Source of the DNA: Enteropsectra breve
Taxonomy: Eukaryota > Microsporidia
Assembly: GCA_024243835.1 (NCBI GenBank)
Contig: JALPMN010000607.1
Span: 1-31,581 of the forward strand
Direction: 5' to 3'
DNA: 31,581 nucleotides
The notes below the pieces were generated by a model, which searched no databases, was not told the DNA's origin, and saw only the letters and a list, made by a program, of their open reading frames with translations. The translations under genes were made by a program, and so were the position numbers. Positions 1-8,113 of this stretch are shown piece by piece (within the stretch, counting starts at the first letter, position 1; the number at the start of each line of letters is the position of its first letter).

Positions 1-239
1 TGTTAAGCTACTCTCGTGCTTGTAACATGCTTGAACACTCAAAATCACTTATTGAGTTTGGTATTCTTGACACGTCGCCTTATGTAATTCATCCCACGCT
101 ACTCGATTAGGGGTGCGGTCTTCCTCCCCTAACTATTAGCAAATTTTTATTCAAAATTTTTTAAAATATTCGTAATACTCTCAACTTAAACGATTTATTT
201 TTTGACATGAGCTTTATTATCCAAGTTACTTAGCTTCTG

Positions 240-279
240 CACAAAGGCTTCGTATAATCGCGTGCTTTTGGCCTTTGTG
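240..279. repeat. Inverted repeat, 9-bp arms
   Basis: The arms CACAAAGGC (240-248) and GCCTTTGTG (271-279) are perfect reverse complements around a 22-nt loop. There is no T-run or coding context to indicate a function. Confidence 0.5.
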
Positions 280-2645
280 TATTCCATTTTTTCATAATAA
301 AACTATTTACTTGATAGCGGCTGTACTAATCTTCTTACAGCATAGTTTGCTTAAACATACGCAACGCTTTTATTACAGAAGCGGTCTGTTTAAGCGAACA
401 CTATTGTATTAATCATGGGATGTGGCTATAAAGCGTTGTGCTCTGAATTGACTTTTTGCTGTTTTATAAATGCATTCTATAGCACAAACAAGAAGCATAT
501 TTATGCCATTCTGAGCTGTGTTTTCTTACTTAGCCCTTCCCAATAAGTTCAAGATCCTTCTTTATATTTTTACTGTAATAGTTCACAATAGCGTGCCTTT
601 ATTTTGTCTAAAACGAGGCTTTCGTATATCATTTAAACTTGGCATAATCCAACAGTGAGAGTCGAAGCTTAAACTTTAAAATAATTAATGTAGCCTTCTT
701 TGTATGTTTTTTGCTGTAGCTTGTCTAGTACGTTATCCAATAATGGTGTGTGTAAAGTATTTACAAAATGAATGGGTCGATATTTAGCCAACGCATTTTC
801 GTTTGTTTATCTGCAAATTTTGGCACTAACAAAATTCACTGACATATTTCAGTATATTTACGTTCATATTTATAAGTTTTCTTTTCAGGTATTATCTGCA
901 CCTCTCCTATTCCGGCATTCGCTATTTTTTTTCAATAGTTGGATGTTATTGTCTGTTGCGTAATGGCCTTTAAATTTGACTCTGATATCCAAGTGGGATA
1001 CGATAGTGATGTCCAAAAAGAGTAGCAAATGGATTTATTTTAGCGTTGCTATTCCTGGCACTCATGTCCCTGGAAATTATGGTTTCTTAGATACTTTTGG
1101 ATCAATGGTAATGCTTGCGATGGCTAATCTGAAAGAAAAGCAATGTAAATAAGATTGGTGTTGATTAAGGATGTATTAATACACTTTTAGCACATATAGC
1201 TATTTAATCTGGAAGTAATTTGAGCAAAATTAAAATTGCAAGACGGTTAGAACAAGTTAGCTTTCGATAAAAATAGATGATAAAACGGAACGAGATGGGT
1301 CAAAACTGGACCGATTATATTCATATCCATCAAGGCCCAAGAATTGAATTTTTTTTCTTACTTTAAAACGTAACGCTGATTCATTTATCGCTGCGTTCCA
1401 TATAAATTTTCAGAATTCTTTTCTCCCGCCTTTAAGCATGCCAGTTAGAGAAGCTTCCGTTTATAGCTGCAACTAATAAGACTTTCTTCGATCTTTAAAG
1501 TCCTCTGTATGTTGCTCTCTGATAATTTAAGGCACTTGTGGTCCTTTAAAACATTTGCAGCCGTGCCTTACCTTTTGCTAACTAAATAGCCTTCTTTAGT
1601 CGCATAGAGAACAGGAGTTCTTCCCTTTCGTGGAGAGCTTTCATTATTCTCTTTTTTATTGTGCAAGTTGGTTAAAGCCTCCCCGACCTGCTCGCACTTC
1701 TGTATACTTTGCTGAGACTGAAATCAAAAACCCTAAATTGACTGTTTTCAACATCATTCAGCTGAGAAGCCTCGCTCATATCTTTTAACGCCTATTATAT
1801 TTGTTCGTAATAAAGAAAGCTAAAAGTGCATATTTTCACATAAATGCAAACTTTTGTGAGAACTTATTGCTGGGCAATAAGATTTGTTGAAAAATGTGTC
1901 GTTAAAATCAGATAATAAAAATACTGTGCGGAATGGTCTATAATTGCGTTTTCCTATCGCTTTTAAAATACCTGTCCCCATTTTTTAAATAAATAACTTT
2001 GGGCACTTAGTACCGTGACAGCAATGTCTTAAAGCGAAAAAATTAACGCGCATAAGAGTATTTTAAATTTTTAGTAACGTCGAGTTGCCATTACCTTGAT
2101 GATGCGAAATAGAATAGTGCATTTATTTTAAGCTTATCCGCGTAAAATTCCGCTATCTGTATTTATCACCGTGTTTTAAGCTTTGGCATCACCTTAAACT
2201 TCAAGGATTTTGTCTAGTAGGCCTTTACATTTATTTGCACCCAGACTTATTTCATCTTTGCTACTAAACAAGAATATCATATTTAAACTACTCAACTCGG
2301 TATATGTGGTGTCTATGTAGTTAAATAGTACCCATGGCTCCATTTTATATGTACATTTTTATAGAATGCTGCAAAAATTAACCACTGTCGCACAGAATAC
2401 TTATAAATGCTACTTAAGACGCTATAATAACACAGAAGATCCATATTTTATTCGAAGTGTTAGATTCCTGCTCCAATATACCACACTAATAACCTGATGC
2501 TAATCGTTATCGATAATGCTTTTCTGATATTTCTACAAGGGCTGCTTTAATTATAAAAAATATTAATTGTTAGTAAAACTTAAAATTACTGTGCTTTTGT
2601 GACCTTGTCATGGCTTCTCAGGCATCTTCAGCTTAACCATACCTA

Positions 2646-2676
2646 TTTCTATTACTGATCATATCAGTAATAGAAA
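2646..2676. repeat. Perfect 14-bp hairpin with 3-nt loop
   Basis: TTTCTATTACTGAT (2646-2659) is followed by CAT and then its exact reverse complement ATCAGTAATAGAAA (2663-2676). It is the longest perfect inverted repeat noticed in the window and lies about 190 bp before the start codon at 2867. The role is unknown. Confidence 0.75.
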
Positions 2677-2780
2677 AGATGATGACAAAATATTTAAGAA
2701 AAAAGGACCTGGAGGGGCATAGATGCCAGACGTGCATACATCAATAAATCTATTTACCGATTATTTTTAGAAAGCACCAT

Positions 2781-2800
2781 CATATCCCTACGGGGGTATG
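2781..2800. repeat. Hairpin with TACG tetraloop upstream of the LRR-like pseudogene
   Basis: CATATCCC (2781-2788) pairs with GGGGTATG (2793-2800), with one T.G pair, and closes a TACG loop by C-G. In RNA a C(UACG)G loop belongs to the exceptionally stable UNCG class. It ends 66 nt before the start codon, so it would matter only if the transcript starts this far upstream, which the CCC motif at the ATG argues against. Confidence 0.55.
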
Positions 2801-2860
2801 ACAGACCTTAATGGCAATTTATTTTGGCTTTTATTTTAATTAGTAAAATTTTTTTATTAA

Positions 2861-2866
2861 GCCCTA
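2861..2866 (+). promoter_or_regulatory. CCC-type start-proximal motif
   Basis: GCCCTA lies directly before the ATG at 2867. Comparable C-rich motifs lie directly before or a few bases before most ATGs chosen in this window. They match the CCC-like upstream signal known for microsporidian genes. Confidence 0.55.
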
Positions 2867-5105
2867 ATGGCGAACCTTTTACTTTTAGCACTACTATGGA
2901 AGCATTTTTCTTCAATCCCAAGGCTTAATGATATAAGAATGTTTGAAAAGCAGTTTCAGGTTAGCATAACTACCAAAGACTCGACCGACACTTTTGATTT
3001 GAGAGACGTTTTAAGTGCAAAAGTGATAGAACGTGCATTAAGAGGCATTCATAGGCAAAATATCGAATTATCCCCCAAGCTTGACCTTCAGTTTAAAATG
3101 TACGATCTTTATGAGGATGCCCGGCTCGAAATCGAAAGCTCAGTCTCCGATACCTACAAAGTACACTGTGCCCGCATACAAGAGAATATGATGGCAAGCG
3201 ACCATTATGAGGATTTTGTAAATGCAAGGACTGTTCCTGAAAAGTTTGATTTGGCGCTTCCAGTAGAATGTGAATATATAAGAAATGTTTTTAAATTAAC
3301 AACTGGTTGGTGCCAAGAATTAGATCTATTTTTTGATGATGAGAAAGTGGCAAAAACTCTGACAGCATTCGATTATCTGGAAATTGATCATGATAAAGAG
3401 GTTGATGTGTTTTACGAACAAAACGGAGTCCCAGTACATCTGAGAATACGAACTATTCATCTTTTTTGCATTAACATAGTCTATTTGCTTGAGACACAGG
3501 AAATGTTGGAAGATTATAAGCTAATTCTTACTGCGGATGAAAAAATATCTGTTGCGAAGGCATTTAATAAGACGTTGATCTGCGAAGGAGGGGCTGAGCA
3601 CAGCGGTATTGCATCTCTAATAAAGAACACTGGCCCCTTGGCACACTATATCTGTTTGCTGCAAATTAAAATGGAGATGCAACATGTTATAAATCTTTTT
3701 CTGGGAACTGAGTCAGCTTATTTCGTTTATGACCTGCTGCATGAAGAAAACTGCAAGAGCCTCCGTCTTCAACATAAAAATGACTTAGCGAGGCATCTTC
3801 GTGGCTGGATCTTATTGTCGAGCTTAACACACTCAGTCCCCGTATGATCAACAGAAAACTTGATATCATACTGCCTTTTTGCAGGGATTGTATGTATAAG
3901 CAGTATCTGAAACCGCTGAAGTTTGCCAGTAACAGTTTTCTTACATCTCACAGCTACACATCTTATGAGAATCTTCACTGAGCTAACTGAGGTTTGTATT
4001 AGTAATTTGATTCATTTTTCTGAAAAAGACTCGATCACTCAGAGCCAAGAGGAATATGTTTATCGTCTTCTGGTTGATACTGTTTTAACAGTAATAAGGC
4101 AACTTCCAGGGCTTAACGCACTATTTATTCGGGGCTTTCATAAATTCCCGGATGCCTTAATCCCAGTGTTAAAAAAGAAAGCGCTTAAGAAGTTCGGTGC
4201 CATGAGCACCCATGGAGCACTCGACTATTTGGTAATTTACCGCATTTTTGATGAAAACTCTCCGCTTAAGAAAAGCATCACGCATTTTGTGGGCCATTTT
4301 CGTGCCTTGGTCTTTATTTCACAATTTCTGCTAAAAAACCAGATAAAAGAGGCTACACTTGCCGTCTGGGCACAAGGTGTCTGTGTGTATTTCTTTGATG
4401 ATGAAAAAAACGTTGTTGAGCAAATTAGAAAGTATTTTACGAATGGATGTCTCTATGAAGCTGTCATTCCGGGAGAAGCAGTAGAAATCGATACTTTTTA
4501 TTGTATGGAGCTGTCGTTCTTAACACATAACACTAATATAAATGCATATAGGCCGCTACAAGCACATATCACAGAATTTAGACACGGTTCGATGTACATT
4601 TGGGGAACTGAAATTGTTGATCGCTGCACGATTAGAAAGGTAGTTGCTTGCAGCTTTTGCATCGATGGTTTTCTTGAGGATCTTACCACAGCTGCTGCAG
4701 GTGGATAAAATGATCAATACGATTGAGATCATCGTAATGGATCATGAGGACATATGCTTTGAAAGTGTGTCTAATTATTTAAGATATTTTAAAAGAAGCA
4801 ATTCGTGCCTGATATTAAATATAAATGTGCACAGATTTATGAGCAACCAGACAGACGGCCGGCTGCAAACAACGTTCGCACGCGATATTTCTCATTTACT
4901 TAGACTTTTAACTGAAAGCAGCATAACTCTAAAGATACGGCTGAGACGAAGTAGTTCTTCAACAGACGATGTAATACACAGTTTAATGGAGAGCTTCAAG
5001 AATGAATATAAAAATCAAGGCTTTAATGTTGGAAACAGGCTTACGTTTGAACATGCAGATTATAATATAGTCGACGAGTCATCCTTAAAGTCAATATCCA
5101 TATAA
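2867..5105 (+). pseudogene. Frameshifted secreted LRR-like protein, paralogue of the 5193-7601 gene
   Basis: The coding sequence is split over three frame changes, yet homology to the intact 802-residue neighbour is continuous. Segment one (2867 to about 3784) begins MANLLLLALLW, a hydrophobic signal-like start, and carries the shared blocks TTGWC, AFDYLEI and LFCIN-VYLL. A middle segment in another frame (about 3784-3970) matches the neighbour's SRVDLIEEF/RLEIVMPF region. The original frame resumes near 3911-3976 and carries GLNALFIRGFHKFP, like GLNSLVIDGFYEFP in the paralogue. A third shift near 4660-4700 leads into the final segment, which contains SNSCLILN and ends at TAA 5103-5105. The first two shifts have opposite sign and cancel. 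There is no premature stop in the combined reading except those exposed by the shifts. It is most likely a recently disabled gene copy; sequencing error is the alternative. GCCCTA directly before the ATG supports the start. No function is known. Confidence 0.8.
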
Positions 5106-5116
5106 TTACTATTTTA

Positions 5117-5122
5117 AATAAA
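5117..5122 (+). terminator. Poly(A) signal AATAAA
   Basis: AATAAA begins 12 nt after the stop at 5105, as expected for the very short 3' UTRs of microsporidia. Confidence 0.5.
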
Positions 5123-5192
5123 ATAATGATTCTTTAAGTTTTTAATACACACTATTAATGAATTGCAACCAAAAAGAGTATTAAAAATCAGT

Positions 5193-7601
5193 TTATAACC
5201 TAATGACCTCTGTCGCATTTTCATTGTTAACTTCATAGATCACTCTTTCAAACTCGAGACTCTTTTTCTTAAGATAACTGTGGTTCTCACATTTATACCA
5301 TCTAATGCATTCTTTTTTGATATACTCAAGGAAACTACTCCATAAACTTTCATAATCAAATTTATCAGATTTATTCTGCCTCAATCTTATCTTGAAAATC
5401 GCATTATTATTATTATTGTCCACATAACTTTCGTATATTAAGAAAATGTGTGCAGCAGCATTTTTGTCCAAACTACATTTGGTAAATCTATCGATTAGCA
5501 AGTGGGCATCCATATTCAATATTAAACAAGAATTATCAGATCTGAGTAGTTTGGCTTGTTCTTTTATCTTTTCAAGACCATAACTCCTGTTTACTATAAT
5601 CTCAACCTTAGTAAGATACAAATTTCCCCGGATAATACTGTCAATACAGCTCAAAATACCGTCGGTGCTGTCATTATCATTGAAAGCTCTCAATTGGCCA
5701 ATTTTACATTTAGATCTGATCTCCGTGGCAAAATCATAACCCTCATATCGAATAAAATAATTATTCAGACCTAATTCAGGTCTGGCCACCTTTAATGTAG
5801 ACTCGTTTATTGTAAATTTAGGTTTTATGAAGTTGCAGGCGTCAATTTCTAGTATTTCATTGATAATCACGCTCTTTTTAAGATTTTTGTCAACGAAAAA
5901 CTCTTTAATTTGTTCAGAATATGCATTTTCTTCTTCAGTGAAGTCTCTATAATATCCTCCTCCTCCAATGTATATTGTTGCTGTTGTTATCTGTTTCACT
6001 GGAATATATTTAGAAAGAAGCTTTAATGCGCCAAAACGCCCGAAAAATTGAGAAATACTTCTTTTAAGTGGGCAATCTTTGCTGAGAACTCGATGAATTA
6101 CATAATAGTCGATGTTTTCAAAAAAGCTGATAGCTCCAAGCTTTTTTAAATTGAGGTTTTGTAATACTGGAAATAGCTCTTTCGGAAATTCGTAAAATCC
6201 ATCTATTACCAGTGAGTTAAGACCTGAAAATTCTTTAGCTGCATTTTTTACCATTTTTACGAGATAACTGTCTACAGAATCTCCAGGAATTTTTAAATTT
6301 GGTGTTTTTTTATAGACATCGAGCAAATTATAAATATACAATTCTGTTATATCTTTGTATATCGCCATAAAATTGGCATGGCAACTGTAACACTGTGGGA
6401 AATCGCTCGGAATTTCTGTGTTTTCAAATACAACATCGTAACCAGTAGGTTCAGGAAATGGCATCACTATTTCTAATCTTTCATTGCTTTTAGGCATTTT
6501 GGATGCTTTAAATTCCTCAATAAGATCTACTCTTGAATCAGCATAAAGGCAGTTTGACTTATCAGTGAGTAAAATCACCTTGCAGTTTTCTTCATAAAGC
6601 AATTCGTAAGAAAAAATATAATTCCCGCTTGCCAAAAACAGATTGCTAACACAGCCTCTTTTTACAATTATCTTCAGCAGACAGATATAATCTTTAAGCG
6701 GCACAATGTTTTTTATTGCGTTGATTGTTGTAGTGATTTTGTTGTCTTCCGCTTCCTTTGCGTGTTCTATCAATTCTTTATCTTCTGTTTCTACAGAACT
6801 ATCCGCAATAGCTTTCATAATCCTCGAAAAGAGATGTATGTTTTTTATTAAAGCACCAGCAGAACCTTCCATTCTTTCAGAATTGCTATGCAATTCAGTT
6901 TTAAGTGTCGGTTCATCATCTTTCTCCTCAACTGAATTGAAAAAAGATCTGTATTTCTTCAGGAGCTTGTACTTTCCAAGAAGATACACGAAATTAATAC
7001 AAAAAAGATCAATGATTTTTAGCCTCAAACGCACCGGTTCGCCGTTTTCATTAAAGAAAAGATCAACCTTCTTTGTACCGCTTATTTCAAGATAATCAAA
7101 TGCCCTCAGAATCTCAAATGCCCTGCTTTCTGTAAATGTAATGCTCAGATTTTCGCACCAGCCAGATGTCAGCTGAAAAACATCGTAAACAATATCAAGA
7201 GGGAAAACTTTGATGAAATCGTCAAGCTCTTCAGGAAAGTTTTCATTGGTGAATTTGTGAAAGAGAACGCTTTTCTTAAGCTCGTCATTTAGGCGCTTTT
7301 CATGCAACTCATAGGCATTTAACGGGCTGCAGGATACATCTTGGAGTGCCTGTTCATACACTACATTAAACTCAACCAGAAGATCAAGCCACGGTGATAT
7401 CTGCACACCCTCCTCCTTTGCGTAGTCGAACGCTCTTTCTATTGGCTCAGACACAAGAAGATCTCTGAAATCAAAAGATACGGCCATTGTATCAGATTTA
7501 AGTGTAACTGCAAATTGGTCTTTGTATGGGCGCTGGAGAGGTGCTAGAACCATTCTGGAAAATACACTGCTTATGAATCCTGCTATGAGAAATATTTTCA
7601 T
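5193..7601 (-). CDS. Putative secreted LRR-like protein, 802 aa
   Basis: The start MKIFLIAGFISSVFSRMVLA looks like a signal peptide, so the product is probably secreted or host-exposed. Visible blocks are residues 41-75 (SFDFRDLL...SPWLDLL), 140-210 (QLTSGWCENL, AFDYLEI, DLFCINFVYLL), a charged insert at about 222-295 that is shorter in the pseudogene copy, and an LRR-like stretch at about 415-545 (ITELYIYNL, LNSLVIDGFYEFP, LNLKKLGAISF). A glycine run GGGG is at 546-549. It is tail-to-tail with its disabled paralogue, only 87 bp between stop codons. GCCCTC lies directly before the ATG, which fixes the start. LRR surfaces usually bind proteins, so a host or parasite protein partner is possible, but this is inference. 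No named family was recognised. Confidence 0.88.
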   Translation of the reverse strand: MKIFLIAGFISSVFSRMVLAPLQRPYKDQFAVTLKSDTMAVSFDFRDLLVSEPIERAFDYAKEEGVQISPWLDLLVEFNVVYEQALQDVSCSPLNAYELHEKRLNDELKKSVLFHKFTNENFPEELDDFIKVFPLDIVYDVFQLTSGWCENLSITFTESRAFEILRAFDYLEISGTKKVDLFFNENGEPVRLRLKIIDLFCINFVYLLGKYKLLKKYRSFFNSVEEKDDEPTLKTELHSNSERMEGSAGALIKNIHLFSRIMKAIADSSVETEDKELIEHAKEAEDNKITTTINAIKNIVPLKDYICLLKIIVKRGCVSNLFLASGNYIFSYELLYEENCKVILLTDKSNCLYADSRVDLIEEFKASKMPKSNERLEIVMPFPEPTGYDVVFENTEIPSDFPQCYSCHANFMAIYKDITELYIYNLLDVYKKTPNLKIPGDSVDSYLVKMVKNAAKEFSGLNSLVIDGFYEFPKELFPVLQNLNLKKLGAISFFENIDYYVIHRVLSKDCPLKRSISQFFGRFGALKLLSKYIPVKQITTATIYIGGGGYYRDFTEEENAYSEQIKEFFVDKNLKKSVIINEILEIDACNFIKPKFTINESTLKVARPELGLNNYFIRYEGYDFATEIRSKCKIGQLRAFNDNDSTDGILSCIDSIIRGNLYLTKVEIIVNRSYGLEKIKEQAKLLRSDNSCLILNMDAHLLIDRFTKCSLDKNAAAHIFLIYESYVDNNNNNAIFKIRLRQNKSDKFDYESLWSSFLEYIKKECIRWYKCENHSYLKKKSLEFERVIYEVNNENATEVIRL

Positions 7602-7607
7602 GAGGGC
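7602..7607 (-). promoter_or_regulatory. CCC-type start-proximal motif
   Basis: Read on the minus strand, GCCCTC directly precedes the ATG at 7601, nearly identical to the GCCCTA of the paralogue at 2861-2866. Confidence 0.55.
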
Positions 7608-8113
7608 AGTCCGTTAAAATTTTTGATAAAATTTGATCGATCACGTTAATACAAAGCAACGAGATGTTGTTGAAAGATAGAAAATCATCTTGGCTCTGGA
7701 TCAGTTAATAAATACTTATAAATAAATAAAAGCGTCAGAATTACTGAACCGCCGCCCTGAAAGTAATTGTTAAACTCTTAGTGCAAACACTAAGCAAATT
7801 CGGTTTTTCACGTCTTCCTGTAATGTTGTTAATGCCAAATATATGTTCGCAGCTACAGCAAGCCTTTTTAGTTATGAAAGATCAAATACTATCAATCAAA
7901 AGACCTAAAAAGTGCAGTACCGCACGAAAATGTCCTACTATACGAGGTTAGCAAAATGAAGAATTCATAGGCATTTATTGTAAAATGCCATTAAGATTGC
8001 AATATTTAAAAATATATAGAGAAGCAAAGAAATACTTTAATGATAATAGGCTTTCATATTACAGCGTTTCATCAAAAAAATGAATTGCAAAGGAAGGGGT
8101 TGTAGTGTGCTCA
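7602..8113. other. Intergenic, 512 bp
   Basis: AT-rich sequence between the stop of the 889-residue RING-like gene and the start of the LRR-like gene, both on the minus strand. No open frame of note. Two small perfect hairpins are present: CTTAGTG/CACTAAG at 7777-7794 (4-nt loop) and GGCATTT/AAATGCC at 7970-7989 (6-nt loop). Confidence 0.6.

Larger units (their letters stand above)
1..2866. other. Gene-poor left end
   Basis: No convincing complete gene was found here. There are short open frames, for example 206-412 (+, no ATG at its start), 772-963 (+), 1009-1152 (+) and 2366-2497 (+). None has a recognisable domain, a start motif of the kind seen at the other genes, or a length beyond what chance would give. 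The base composition is less AT-rich than the deserts further right, so decayed coding sequence is possible. Three inverted repeats lie at 240-279, 2646-2676 and 2781-2800. Confidence 0.6.

Noticed and set aside
3..110. Open frame entering from the left window edge, ending in TAG
   Set aside because: Only 35 codons visible and no recognisable sequence, so a truncated C-terminus cannot be supported.
107..132. TTAGGGG/CCCCTAA inverted pair, resembling a telomeric repeat unit
   Set aside because: One copy of each arm only and no tandem array, so it is not a telomere.
206..412. 68-codon open frame with membrane-like composition, no ATG at its start
   Set aside because: An open frame of this length is expected by chance in several kb of six-frame sequence; no homology was recognised.
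541..580. GTTCAAGATCC, resembling a tRNA B box
   Set aside because: The flanking bases do not pair into a T-stem and no acceptor stem or A box is present.
772..963. 63-codon plus-strand frame from ATG
   Set aside because: Phe/Leu-rich translation typical of AT-rich non-coding DNA, with no start motif and no domain.
1009..1152. 47-codon plus-strand frame preceded by a short partial frame from 963
   Set aside because: Suggestive of a decayed gene, but too short and not recognised.
2329..2497. TACCCATGG, identical to the SNARE gene start context, followed by a 15-codon frame and an overlapping 43-codon frame
   Set aside because: It could be a relic of a dead gene's start, but a single short motif match in 2.8 kb is weak evidence.
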